Source: a virus
Strand: one strand, 5' to 3'
Virus record (IMG/VR): IMGVR_UViG_3300030107_004238
Coordinates: 1 to 64,000 of that record
DNA length: 64,000 nt
The notes beneath the pieces were generated by a model. It ran no database searches. It had not been told where the DNA came from and saw only the letters and a program-made list of their open reading frames with translations. The translations under genes were made by a program, and so were the position numbers. Within the stretch, counting starts at the first letter, position 1, and the number at the start of each line of letters is the position of its first letter. Of this stretch, positions 55,126 to 62,962 are shown in pieces.

Positions 55126-55793
55126 ATTTTATCGTTATATAAATGCATATTATGTGCAAAATGATAATATACGCCTGGTTCAATATTTAATTCATTAGAG
55201 ATCATCTTTTGCAGCTTAGAGAAACAATATTGATCATTACAAAAACCATACCAAAGATCATTACTGCGCATTGTTACACACATGTCTAGTCTACCATGTA
55301 ATATTGTGAATTGTATCGCGTAAGTACAAGGCGTATCTTTTTCATATTGCTCATGTTCTTTACCATCATATATAGATATAGTAGCATGTCTAGTATCTTT
55401 ATTGTTTTTTAGTTTTTCTACAATATAATCTATTTGTGATTTTTCAGCATAATCTCTACGTTGCCATTGCCAACCATAATTAGAATTAACTTTACCAGCA
55501 TCATTAGCCATACGTTTCCATATTTCGGGTACCTTACCATATATTTTACCAAGTTCAAAAACGTAAGGTATTCCTGTTAAATACCATTGCCATTCAGCTT
55601 CGGCATAATCTAATTTCCAATTACGCTCTTTATTTATTATCTTATTATCTTGTGAGTCTGTAATATAAAACCCAACATTAAACAAGGCTTTAGTATCTGC
55701 AAAATCTATACCTTCTTGTATTATACGATCATGTAAGTATTCGTATGCTTCATTCGCGTTTCTAAAGACTTTATTATTTATTGTATTTATCAT
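55122..55793 (-). CDS. dCMP hydroxymethylase-like enzyme (thymidylate synthase family)
   Basis: A 223-residue protein (in-frame ATG at 55814 gives 230). It is a thymidylate synthase family enzyme with SNYGWQWQ, DTRHATISIYD, nucleophile Cys156 in TPCTYAIQF, and TMRSNDLWYGFCND. In thymidylate synthase the residue at the latter position is Asn (PFN); here it is Asp187 (CND). T4 gp42, a dCMP hydroxymethylase, has the same RSND, FGFRND pattern and also the Asp. This favours cytosine over uracil as substrate, producing 5-hydroxymethyl-dCMP. A thymidylate synthase or another pyrimidine hydroxymethylase remain alternatives. It lies beside MazG genes, as expected for a dNTP-pool module. Confidence 0.8.
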   Translation of the reverse strand: MINTINNKVFRNANEAYEYLHDRIIQEGIDFADTKALFNVGFYITDSQDNKIINKERNWKLDYAEAEWQWYLTGIPYVFELGKIYGKVPEIWKRMANDAGKVNSNYGWQWQRRDYAEKSQIDYIVEKLKNNKDTRHATISIYDGKEHEQYEKDTPCTYAIQFTILHGRLDMCVTMRSNDLWYGFCNDQYCFSKLQKMISNELNIEPGVYYHFAHNMHLYNDKI

Positions 55794-56046
55794 AATAATA
55801 TTTATAGTATTCATTAACTTTTTCGTGTACTTTTTCGTCTTCGTATGTATTTGGATCTTCGTGAATATTACCGTTTATATTTATATGTACTTTCCATTTA
55901 CTCATATCGTTTTTCCAATCAGGAATAATACCCACACCTATTTTAGCGTGTGTTAAACACCAACCTATAATTTTCATTTCTTCTTTCGACCACGTTTTAT
56001 CTGGCGGTTTTCTACTAGGTGATTTATACCATTTTTTAAATGCCAT
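55774..56046 (-). CDS. hypothetical protein
   Basis: A 90-residue protein from the ATG at 56046, which overlaps the primase-helicase stop by one base (TAATG); the earlier ATG at 56058 lies inside that gene. It has a basic N-terminus KKWYKSPSRKPPD and a Trp/Lys-rich middle, with an acidic Tyr-rich tail (NEYYKYYYDKYNK). No known domain is visible. It overlaps the HMase-like gene, whose start lies 20 or 41 nt upstream of its stop. Function unknown. Confidence 0.62.
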   Translation of the reverse strand: MAFKKWYKSPSRKPPDKTWSKEEMKIIGWCLTHAKIGVGIIPDWKNDMSKWKVHININGNIHEDPNTYEDEKVHEKVNEYYKYYYDKYNK

Positions 56047-57761
56047 TATGCTTCCCAAGGCATTGGTCCACCATCTTCAACTATTGATTCATATGGAATA
56101 AAAGAGCCAGAGCGTGGTTCCCAAGTAAAATGAGATTCAGCACCATTTTCACCAAGATTTTGGAATTTAACCTTAAGTACTTTAACTTTAGTAGTTTTAG
56201 CATCATAATCTCGATGTACTAAAAGTCCATGGTAACTAGCATCATACCATTCACCTCCACCTTTAATATTATACATAGTAGGTTCTTCAATTTTCCCGTC
56301 TTGTCCTTTATACATTTTAGTTGGGTGTGCTACGATAAAAACTAATACATCATACTTTTTACAAAAAGTTTCAATCTTAGCTAAATAATCCATTGTGTAA
56401 CGGTTAACATCATCTGACACCGCGTTTGCGTCTCTTATCTTGTTAAATGGATCAATAACCAAACATTTAATACCTTTACGTTTAACTAATTCAGCACCTT
56501 TACGTAATACAGATTCTAAACTATATTTATCCATATCAATAAAAAAGTAATTATCGTTTACGTGATCTGCTACTTCTTTCCATTTACCACCACCTATATC
56601 TCCTGCTGATGGCATATCTTGCCATGTTTTCCTCATTAATTTATGGGCATGGAGATATACTGGTTGATTTTCTGGACTAGCATACGCAGTTTTCCAGCCA
56701 TAGTTATTATTGTAACCAACAACCATTTGATCAACAAAGTCAGACTTACCGCTACTAGGGATACCAGTAACAGTAATAAACTGCCCAGTGTAAGTACTAA
56801 AAATCTCATCAAAGTTTTTAAGTCCAATTTGGAAACCGGGTTTAAAACCGTTTTTAACAAAGTCTCTAAGCTCATCTTCAACATCTTTTAAAGTTGACAC
56901 ATTTTCTAATGGTACCGGTCGTGAGTTGTGTATAGCACTTCTCAACGCATCAGCACCGTGTTCCAACAAAAAATCATTCGCATCTTTATTACCGTTGAAA
57001 TCTATAAGATAACATACTTCTGCTCCTAAACGCCTAACAAGTTCTCGTTGTAACATTTGACCAGGTTCGTCCTGATCTACAGCTAATATAATTCTAGTTT
57101 TGTCATCAAAATAATCAATACAATTATCTAAGTAATCTAAATTGTTATTATTTAATGTAGCTCCATTTGGTACTGATATTGCGTTTGGTATTCCAGCTTC
57201 ATGTAATGCTAGTACATCCATTTCACCTTCAACTATAACACAGGTATCATAACCTATAATACTATTGATATTATAAAATACTTTTTCAGCTCCTTTGTAA
57301 AGCTTAAAGTTTTTTCTACCATCTCTATATTTCACATTAATCAATTGATCACCTATGAAATAATTAAATTGAATAGTATTTTCTTTTTTACCTGTTTGAG
57401 GCATAAACTCAGGACCTTCAGCAACCTGAAGATCTCTAAGTGTTTGCTTTGATATACCTCTTGTTCCAAACCATGTTTCAACATTCGTACTTACCTCGTT
57501 AAAGTTGGCTGGCGTATCCGGTCTAACATAGACTCGTTCGCTACTGCCTTTGCGTTGATAAGTATGAAGTTGAAACGTTTTGTTACAGTTGTGACAGGTA
57601 CCGAGACCACGTTCCCAATCATAAGAAGAACATTGTGCCTTCTGATTTTTAGGTTTCCTAGTGTGAGAGCACAAGGGACAAGTCCCTTGCGTAGCTCCCT
57701 CTTTTAGGCCGTGTTGATTGAATACATCAATAACAAATCCATTGATCTCTTCTCTATTCAT
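56046..57761 (-). CDS. T7 gp4-type primase-helicase
   Basis: A 571-residue replicative primase-helicase fusion. The N-terminal zinc finger has Cys28, Cys31, Cys56 and Cys59. The TOPRIM primase core shows VIVEGEMDVLALHEAG (near residue 172) and IILAVDQDEPG. The C-terminal RecA-like helicase shows FITVTGIPSSGKSD (Walker A near residue 336), CLVIDPFNKI (Walker B) and VFIVAHPTK (motif 3, His). It makes RNA primers and unwinds the fork at the lagging strand. No DNA polymerase is seen in the window, so the polymerase must be elsewhere. It starts at the base next to the SSB-like gene stop. Confidence 0.92.
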   Translation of the reverse strand: MNREEINGFVIDVFNQHGLKEGATQGTCPLCSHTRKPKNQKAQCSSYDWERGLGTCHNCNKTFQLHTYQRKGSSERVYVRPDTPANFNEVSTNVETWFGTRGISKQTLRDLQVAEGPEFMPQTGKKENTIQFNYFIGDQLINVKYRDGRKNFKLYKGAEKVFYNINSIIGYDTCVIVEGEMDVLALHEAGIPNAISVPNGATLNNNNLDYLDNCIDYFDDKTRIILAVDQDEPGQMLQRELVRRLGAEVCYLIDFNGNKDANDFLLEHGADALRSAIHNSRPVPLENVSTLKDVEDELRDFVKNGFKPGFQIGLKNFDEIFSTYTGQFITVTGIPSSGKSDFVDQMVVGYNNNYGWKTAYASPENQPVYLHAHKLMRKTWQDMPSAGDIGGGKWKEVADHVNDNYFFIDMDKYSLESVLRKGAELVKRKGIKCLVIDPFNKIRDANAVSDDVNRYTMDYLAKIETFCKKYDVLVFIVAHPTKMYKGQDGKIEEPTMYNIKGGGEWYDASYHGLLVHRDYDAKTTKVKVLKVKFQNLGENGAESHFTWEPRSGSFIPYESIVEDGGPMPWEA

Positions 57762-58070
57762 CTAAAACGGTAGATCTTCTTCAGTCGCAGCAGGAGCAGA
57801 CGCTGGGGCTGATTGATTATCTCTTGGGGCAACTTCAACATTGTTTCCATTAGTCCAAACTACCTTTACATTACCAAGATAAGTTTTAGCTGCTTTCGCA
57901 TCTCTTTCTTCCTTAGTTTGCTCTACAACTACAGGGCCTTGATTACCAAACTGATCTGTTTCGTCATTCAAAGTAATTGTAATTGGTAAGTATTTACCCT
58001 TTTTACCTACAAAGATTTTATCTTTAGGTATACTATTAAGGTTAATACTTGTTTTAATAATACTTGCCAT
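57762..58070 (-). CDS. single-stranded DNA-binding-like protein
   Basis: A 102-residue protein with a small beta-rich domain (residues 1-80: KDKIFVGKKGKYLPITITL, GNVKVVWTN) and a disordered Ala/Ser/Pro tail ending EEDLPF. That acidic, Phe-terminated tip is the SSB protein-interaction signature (DDDIPF in E. coli). It should coat single strands and recruit replication proteins such as the adjacent primase-helicase. It is shorter than bacterial SSB and the OB-fold part is only inferred. Confidence 0.8.
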   Translation of the reverse strand: MASIIKTSINLNSIPKDKIFVGKKGKYLPITITLNDETDQFGNQGPVVVEQTKEERDAKAAKTYLGNVKVVWTNGNNVEVAPRDNQSAPASAPAATEEDLPF

Positions 58071-58072
58071 AA

Positions 58073-58240
58073 TTAATAATTATTTATTTGGTTAAACATT
58101 CTGGTTAATTGCTCTTTAGTAGCACCAGTGTTTCTTCTTAAATTATCTACAGCTTTTACATGGTTCTGATTCGCGTAGAAATTATTAACACTAGTTTTAA
58201 CACCACTAACAGTGCATATTCTTGATTTAGTTCTTGCCAT
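58073..58240 (-). CDS. 55-residue basic protein
   Basis: A 55-residue frame, MARTKSRICTVSGVKTSVNN and following, ending in RMFNQINNY and stop. It fits exactly between the exonuclease (58251) and SSB-like (58070) genes, filling the only gap there. It is basic and Asn-rich with possible helical segments at VKAVDNLRR and TKEQLTRMFNQI. It may be a small accessory of the recombination-replication proteins. Function unknown; conservation of the frame in relatives would confirm it. Confidence 0.6.
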   Translation of the reverse strand: MARTKSRICTVSGVKTSVNNFYANQNHVKAVDNLRRNTGATKEQLTRMFNQINNY

Positions 58241-58250
58241 GATTTTTGGT

Positions 58251-58982
58251 TTAAAGGGTTTTGCTTATGAAATACTGTTTAGGATCAAAATCCTTGGTCT
58301 TATAAAACAAGTCATAAGCTTCACTTGCTTTACGTACCTTATCTTCTCCTTTTTCATAAAACTGAGGAGAACAATCAAACATACCAATTTGATGGGTATT
58401 CTTATCGATAACTATAAATAAAAACTCATATCCGAATAATTTACTATAAATATAAGCTTGTGAGTCATAGTTAAATTTAGACGCTGACCATTGAAACTTC
58501 TCAATGTCTGCTGTTGTTTTTAAATCAATGATTAGTTTTTCATCATGATTAACAATATCTGCTTTACCTTTCCATTTATTATTAAATAATTCTGTAACCA
58601 TAGGTACTTCATACTCAACATTACCTAATTGTATAAGATCTCTACATATATCGTTAGCCATAACTTTATCTCTCATTAATTCAATTGTATCTACTTCGTG
58701 TTGTAGTAGACAAAGCTCACCACCTGCAACGTCTTTATATTGTTTGGTATTTCTAGTTGTAGATTTAACAACCTTAAACTTCTCGAGTTTATCTGGCTCT
58801 AATATACAAGTGTGGAAATATCCACCAACTAAAAATGCTGGAGATGGTTTACTTGGTTCAAAAGCTCTTAATGGATCTTTTAATAATCTACCAACGTGTG
58901 AGTTAGACAAAAACTGATTACCAAATTCTCCATAATAATCTTCATCGTTTTTAAGCTTTTGTAATATCTTTTCTTTGTTCAT
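58251..58982 (-). CDS. PD-(D/E)XK exonuclease (RecE/RecB-like)
   Basis: A 243-residue nuclease with GGYFHTCILEP (His-containing motif), KGKADIVNHDEKLIIDLKTT (Asp then E/D-x-K, the catalytic core) and NYDSQAYIYSKLFG (Gln-x-x-x-Tyr motif). This is the Cas4/RecB/RecE-type fold, probably a 5'-3' exonuclease that pairs with the ERF annealing protein encoded next to it. Together they make a phage recombination module. It begins 32 nt inside the end of the ERF gene. Confidence 0.85.
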   Translation of the reverse strand: MNKEKILQKLKNDEDYYGEFGNQFLSNSHVGRLLKDPLRAFEPSKPSPAFLVGGYFHTCILEPDKLEKFKVVKSTTRNTKQYKDVAGGELCLLQHEVDTIELMRDKVMANDICRDLIQLGNVEYEVPMVTELFNNKWKGKADIVNHDEKLIIDLKTTADIEKFQWSASKFNYDSQAYIYSKLFGYEFLFIVIDKNTHQIGMFDCSPQFYEKGEDKVRKASEAYDLFYKTKDFDPKQYFISKTL

Positions 58983-59499
58983 CTGTTATTTTATATTTAG
59001 ATTCAATAGCTTCTATTTTACCACCAGCAGCTATATATTCTTTAGCTTTTTTAATTTGTTCTTTTGTTATAGTTGGTTTAGCAGCTTGTTTAATCTTATC
59101 AATAGCTTTAGATGGTTTTTGAGAATCAGCATCTTCTGTATCATCAATAAGTAATAGATTACCTAAAGCATATTTCTTACCATAAGTTGACGCGGCACCA
59201 AACTGCTGAGCGGTTTGCATACCTTTCTGATTAAGGTCTACACCTACTAGAGCGGTCGCGTGTATAGCATTCTCGCCATCTGATATTGTTGCTGTTGATT
59301 TCATTGTTGGAACAGGGTCAACTGAGATTATTTCTTCATTTATTGTAACAGTAACGCCTTGTTCAATTAAGAAAGGCTTTATAGCCTCTAAGATATCTTC
59401 TGATTTTCGGAAATAATATTTACCGAATGAATTATACGAAGACTTTTTTGCTTTTAGCTTTGTTTGTATGATAGCTAATTTTTGGTTTAATTCTTTCAT
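58951..59499 (-). CDS. ERF-family single-strand annealing protein
   Basis: A 182-residue recombinase of the ERF family. NSFGKYYFRKSEDILEAIKP (residues about 23-42) and FGAASTYGKKYALGNLLLID (about 99-118) are the family landmarks. The C-terminal half is a Lys-rich helix region (AKPTITKEQIKKAKEYIAAG). ERF proteins anneal complementary single strands and work with an exonuclease, here the overlapping 58251-58982 gene. A promoter-like motif at 59516-59538 is upstream. Confidence 0.88.
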   Translation of the reverse strand: MKELNQKLAIIQTKLKAKKSSYNSFGKYYFRKSEDILEAIKPFLIEQGVTVTINEEIISVDPVPTMKSTATISDGENAIHATALVGVDLNQKGMQTAQQFGAASTYGKKYALGNLLLIDDTEDADSQKPSKAIDKIKQAAKPTITKEQIKKAKEYIAAGGKIEAIESKYKITDEQRKDITKA

Positions 59500-59515
59500 A
59501 TTTTTGGTCTTTGGT

Positions 59516-59538
59516 GTATATATATAATTACACGTTTT
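59516..59538 (-). promoter_or_regulatory. putative phage promoter, GTGTAA-Y-TATATATATAC motif
   Basis: On the minus strand AAAACGTGTAATT is followed by ATATATATACAC, 16 nt upstream of the ERF ATG (59499). It matches the motif at 30231-30253 at nearly all positions over 22 nt. Both lie in gaps that precede operons. It may mark a promoter of the phage sigma factor. Confidence 0.6.
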
Positions 59539-59570
59539 TATTCACTTTTACATTTATCACCTCACTTAAC

Positions 59571-60329
59571 TTACAGGTAATCAAGCACTTGCGAGTGATC
59601 TACATTTTCTATTAATTTATCTACTGCTTGCTTTTTTAATTGTGAAACTCTAACATAAGAACTGTTGCCTTCAATACCTATTTTATTAGCTATCTCTGTA
59701 GCGGAATGTTTTTCGCAATCAAGTCCATAACTTAATCTTAACACCTCAAACTCTTTATCTGTTAAGTGTTGTTTTAATAAACTTGTTAGATATAAATTCA
59801 ATAAAGTCATATTATATGGTTCACTTTCGTCTGGTATTTGATATATCATATTAGAATCATCGTTTGGTCCTTCATCTATACTTAAAAAGATAGAGTTAAA
59901 AAACATAGCTACCATCTTTTTGTTTTTACCAAAGTTCTTACGTATTTCATTATACATATGTTCTGGTATTCTAATATCGCCTCTATTAATATCTATACCT
60001 CTTCTAATTGCTCCTTTAATTCTTTTAGAAAAGAAAGACTTTAAAGTTTTTTCTATATCATCAGATTTTTCCAATACTTCTCTATCTAATCTATCTACTG
60101 CTTTTTTTAATCCTACACTTCCTTCTTGTATCAAGTCTAATATACTCATAACTCCCGATGCTTGTTGTGATGTTGAGAATTTTCTAGCTATATTTTCTAC
60201 AAGTGGCAGAAAAATTATTACTAATTCTTCTTTTGTGTATTCATTCCATTCTTTTTTACCTATTCTTTTTATAGATGCTTCTACATCATTTTTATATCTA
60301 ATATAATTTTGTATATTATAGTTCTTCAT
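59571..60329 (-). CDS. sigma-70-family RNA polymerase sigma factor
   Basis: A 252-residue sigma factor. Region 2 is seen in FLPLVENIARKF, SILDLIQEGSVGLKKAVDRL and SFFSKRIKGAIRRG, and region 4 in LTDKEFEVLRLSYGLD with the HTH SATEIANKIGIEGNSSYVRV. It would redirect host RNA polymerase to phage promoters, probably the late operons. The gene overlaps the preceding nucleotidase gene by 14 nt. The repeated GTGTAA-Y-TATATATATAC motif (30231, 59516) is a candidate recognition site, which is inference. Between regions 2 and 4 there is a region-3-like stretch. Confidence 0.88.
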   Translation of the reverse strand: MKNYNIQNYIRYKNDVEASIKRIGKKEWNEYTKEELVIIFLPLVENIARKFSTSQQASGVMSILDLIQEGSVGLKKAVDRLDREVLEKSDDIEKTLKSFFSKRIKGAIRRGIDINRGDIRIPEHMYNEIRKNFGKNKKMVAMFFNSIFLSIDEGPNDDSNMIYQIPDESEPYNMTLLNLYLTSLLKQHLTDKEFEVLRLSYGLDCEKHSATEIANKIGIEGNSSYVRVSQLKKQAVDKLIENVDHSQVLDYL

Positions 60330-60762
60330 TTTTGTGTTTTTTATAGATCAATTCTAATGTTGACGGCCAATCTAAACATCTTTGAGCTGTGCCAAACCAA
60401 AGCCATGTGCCTTTAAAATCTGGTTGTCCTCTCCATCTACTATCATCAATTAAAATATCTCCGATTAATAAATCTTTTCTATGTGTTAATATTAGTTTTC
60501 GTTTTAACCATGGGAAATGTTCTGCTAACCACTCTCTTTTAGCTCCCCATTCTGATGGTCTATCCCATGGTGGTGTTGATGCTATAAATATATCGAAATC
60601 TTTATTTAATTTTATTAGTGCATCTTGTGCGCCAGGTATTATTTCTAAATTTCTATAATCTACATGTTTATCTGGTCTGTGTTTCCAACCACCTTCATCT
60701 GCTGCTTTTTTAAAGTTAGCTATAACACCATCCATATCTATAAATATTATTTTTTTACTCAT
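60316..60762 (-). CDS. 5'(3')-deoxyribonucleotidase (HAD family)
   Basis: A 148-residue HAD phosphatase of the NT5C/deoxyribonucleotidase type, which dephosphorylates dNMPs. HAD motif I is FIDMDGVIANF, motif II IFIASTPPWDRPSEW and motif III/IV LILTHRKDLLIGDILIDDS. It belongs with the dNTP-pool genes (NrdJ, MazG, HMase-like) and could remove unmodified dCMP or other unwanted nucleotides. It starts 8 nt (ATGAGTAA) inside the end of the HTH gene. Confidence 0.85.
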   Translation of the reverse strand: MSKKIIFIDMDGVIANFKKAADEGGWKHRPDKHVDYRNLEIIPGAQDALIKLNKDFDIFIASTPPWDRPSEWGAKREWLAEHFPWLKRKLILTHRKDLLIGDILIDDSRWRGQPDFKGTWLWFGTAQRCLDWPSTLELIYKKHKNEEL

Positions 60763-61381
60763 TTAATTGTTGGTTTAATAATTCTTTTTCTCGTTTTAAT
60801 TCTGTACACATATTTCTATGTATTGTTCTAGTAGAACAGTCTAATAATCCAGCTACTCTACTTATAGTAATCTTCTTACTTGATTCGTTTAAATCTATCA
60901 TGCATTGATAAATATCATCTGGATGTATCTTTTTAGATCTACCTATCAACTCTCCTACGATACGTAGTTTCTCTTCTTTACTAATTCTAGTAAATGGTTT
61001 GAATATAACTTTACGTAGTTTATTTTTAGGTGGTTCATCTAAGTCTAACATACTAACCTCATATACTATCTTACGTAGTAGTTCAACGTGTATAGCAAAA
61101 GAAATAAAACCATTAGGTTTATGACATATTACCTCTGCTAGTTTCATAAAATCATCTTGATCTAGTTGTGGGTTAAGATACCAAAGAACAAGCAGATGCC
61201 ACTTGAGAGATTTATACGTAGTTATTTTGGCGGAAGATCTGAATAGCTCATAGCATTCATGAGTGCCATTTAGATAAAACATATATACTTCGTTCTCTTG
61301 ATCTGGTATATCTGTTATTGGTTTTCTACGGTATACGATGCGACGATCGTTTAGGTATTTAAGGTTTCTCTCGTGTGACAT
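60755..61381 (-). CDS. HTH-containing hypothetical protein (possible regulator)
   Basis: A 208-residue basic protein. The C-terminal SSKKITISRVAGLLDCSTRT with IHRNMCTELKREKELL (residues about 164-200) reads as a helix-turn-helix with a following helix, so it may bind DNA. The N-terminal 130 residues are unassigned, with several Trp and aromatic residues (KSLKWHLLVLWYLNPQL). It sits before the nucleotidase and sigma factor genes. An early regulator or replication initiator is plausible. Confidence 0.65.
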   Translation of the reverse strand: MSHERNLKYLNDRRIVYRRKPITDIPDQENEVYMFYLNGTHECYELFRSSAKITTYKSLKWHLLVLWYLNPQLDQDDFMKLAEVICHKPNGFISFAIHVELLRKIVYEVSMLDLDEPPKNKLRKVIFKPFTRISKEEKLRIVGELIGRSKKIHPDDIYQCMIDLNESSKKITISRVAGLLDCSTRTIHRNMCTELKREKELLNQQLNE

Positions 61382-61388
61382 TAGCCTA

Positions 61389-61523
61389 TTACTTATTATA
61401 TTTAGGGGCTGTTGTCACAGTCCCCTTTGGTTTCAATGTTGCAATAATTATCCTTGTTTCGTTATCATTAGGATATTTTATTTTATTCCAATTATCTATT
61501 CGTTTGATTAATTCTTTATTCAT
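61389..61523 (-). CDS. 44-residue hypothetical microprotein
   Basis: A 44-residue basic frame, MNKELIKRIDNWNKIKYPND and following, ending TTAPKYNK. Its start overlaps the upstream 35-residue gene by ATGAATAA (8 nt). It contains an NKELIKRIDNW helix and IIIATLKPKG. It has no signal or membrane segment. Support comes from precise coupling and gap-free packing. Confidence 0.6.
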   Translation of the reverse strand: MNKELIKRIDNWNKIKYPNDNETRIIIATLKPKGTVTTAPKYNK

Positions 61524-61623
61524 TTTGATATTTAATTATCTTTTCTAATACTTTTACTAATTTAGTTAAGGCTTTAGTTAAGTCGCTAATGTCCCTATAC
61601 ATTTGTTGTTGATTCTTATTCAT
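61516..61623 (-). CDS. 35-residue helical microprotein
   Basis: A 35-residue frame MNKNQQQMYRDISDLTKALT and following, with a leucine/valine heptad pattern over residues 12-30 (DLTKALTKLVKVLEKIIKY). It would be a single amphipathic helix, perhaps a coiled coil. It is linked to both neighbours by identical ATGAATAA overlaps. Function unknown; regulation or membrane binding is possible. Confidence 0.6.
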   Translation of the reverse strand: MNKNQQQMYRDISDLTKALTKLVKVLEKIIKYQNE

Positions 61624-61750
61624 TTTCTTTTTCTTTAGTTGAATACCATCTTATTTCTTTATCACCATCCCACTCTGTAATTACGTGTACCCTATTACTA
61701 CAAGAAGATAATACAACCAACAATATCGCTATTTTAATTATTTTATTCAT
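61616..61750 (-). CDS. small lipoprotein
   Basis: A 44-residue precursor, MNKIIKIAILLVVLSSCSNR, with a typical signal II sequence and lipobox LSSC (Cys17), followed by a short mature part (VHVITEWDGDKEIRWYSTKE). It would be anchored to a membrane in the periplasm or on the cell surface. It starts 8 nt inside the DNA ligase gene (ATGAATAA). A phage lipoprotein of this size could block superinfection, as known small lipoproteins of some phages do; this is inference. Confidence 0.72.
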   Translation of the reverse strand: MNKIIKIAILLVVLSSCSNRVHVITEWDGDKEIRWYSTKEKENE

Positions 61751-62624
61751 AATTTCTAATACATTTAAATAATGGATGTCTATAACTACCAGCTTTTGTA
61801 CGTTCAAAGAAAGTAAAGGTAGCACGTTGGCCAATATAATCGCTTATATTATCGAGCATATCAGCAAGATCCTTGTAGGTATACCCCTTGCCCGGTGGAC
61901 AACCGAACTCTATACCTTCGTCATCTTGCATTATGAACTTACCAAGCGTGCCAGTCCTTTTTCCTTTACCATCTAAATAACCAATGATTGTAGCTTCGGC
62001 ATCGCTGAAGTCTTTGAATTTACGTAGATTGTGAGAACGTTTGCATTTATAAGTACCGTTGGTACGTACAATAGAGCCTTCGTAACCTGTATTTAAATTC
62101 ATTTGATGAATAGCTCTAGCTTGATCTTCGCTACATATATTTTTAGTAGTAGACACATGCTTAATACAGTGATTGCGTGGTACAACTTGAGTAATAAATC
62201 TATTACGCTCTTCAAATGTCATAGTTTCATCTATTATATCATAACAATGAAATTGTACATTCTCAGCTGATATAGATCTATCCTCGTCTGTTGGTTTTGT
62301 TTTTCTGACCATAGATATGATAGATTCAAAATCGTCTCTAAAATCGTGATTATACAACTCACCATCAAGTATAACATTAGGGTATTTAAAAAAGAAAGGT
62401 TTTAATTGTTCTAATATATGATCTATATTTTTCCATTCTTTACCTGTGCGTGAGTATGCTGTTACTCTGACGCCAGGTATAGGATAACCAGAACTTGAGT
62501 AATCTGGCTCAGCCTGTATCACACATCTAACACCATCTAATTTTGGTTGTATAAATACTGGTTTATCATAATCTATTGGTTTATCGCTTACTGGATAAGC
62601 TAACATTGGTTTTTTTCTCATCAT
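61743..62624 (-). CDS. ATP-dependent DNA ligase
   Basis: A 293-residue ligase of T7-like size that seals nicks in replicating DNA. The adenylation lysine is Lys28 in IQPKLDGVRC (motif I). VILDGELYNH is motif III, YEGSIVRTNG motif IV and LRKFKDFSDAEATIIGY the motif V region. The C-terminal OB-fold domain (about 215-293) holds TGTLGKFIMQ and RATFTFFERTKAGSYRHP. It has no BRCT or zinc-finger domain. Its stop overlaps the lipoprotein start. Confidence 0.92.
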   Translation of the reverse strand: MMRKKPMLAYPVSDKPIDYDKPVFIQPKLDGVRCVIQAEPDYSSSGYPIPGVRVTAYSRTGKEWKNIDHILEQLKPFFFKYPNVILDGELYNHDFRDDFESIISMVRKTKPTDEDRSISAENVQFHCYDIIDETMTFEERNRFITQVVPRNHCIKHVSTTKNICSEDQARAIHQMNLNTGYEGSIVRTNGTYKCKRSHNLRKFKDFSDAEATIIGYLDGKGKRTGTLGKFIMQDDEGIEFGCPPGKGYTYKDLADMLDNISDYIGQRATFTFFERTKAGSYRHPLFKCIRNYE

Positions 62625-62962
62625 TATTTATATTTTTTAAGTATTTTATTTACTTGATCCATTCTGTTTTTGATAATAGCACATTTTTCATATTCTTCAT
62701 CTTGTTTGCATATATCCATTAGTGTTAATAATTTAGCTGCTTCGCCTAAAGCCTCTATTTCTTCTGACAACTCTAAATCTTTATATGGTTGCCAAGAGGT
62801 TTCAGTACGGTTAACGTGATTAAACCAATCTTCCATAGATTTTAACTTAACCATTCGGCTAACTATTTTAACAGCTAAAGCGTTTAATCCAGCATCATCT
62901 AATTTTGAATCTTCTAATGCTTTTAATATTTGTTTGTTTGTTACCCTTTTATTATCCGTCAT
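62624..62962 (-). CDS. hypothetical protein with UVR-like motif
   Basis: A 112-residue helical protein. Its C-terminal EEYEKCAIIKNRMDQVNKIL resembles the UVR/UvrBC-type helical hairpin found in UvrB, UvrC and Clp proteins, which mediates binding to a partner. The rest is charged helix. It shares one base with the ligase start and overlaps the upstream gene by 11 nt. Function unknown; a DNA-repair link is only suggested by the motif. Confidence 0.6.
   Translation of the reverse strand: MTDNKRVTNKQILKALEDSKLDDAGLNALAVKIVSRMVKLKSMEDWFNHVNRTETSWQPYKDLELSEEIEALGEAAKLLTLMDICKQDEEYEKCAIIKNRMDQVNKILKKYK

Noticed and set aside
59920-60306. 128-codon plus-strand frame opposite the sigma factor
   Set aside because: The minus-strand sigma gene has clear region 2 and 4 motifs; this is a shadow.
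61405-61425. GGGGCTGT/ACAGTCCCC hairpin
   Set aside because: It lies inside the 44-residue coding frame, has a bulge and no T-tract on the coding strand, so it is not a convincing terminator.
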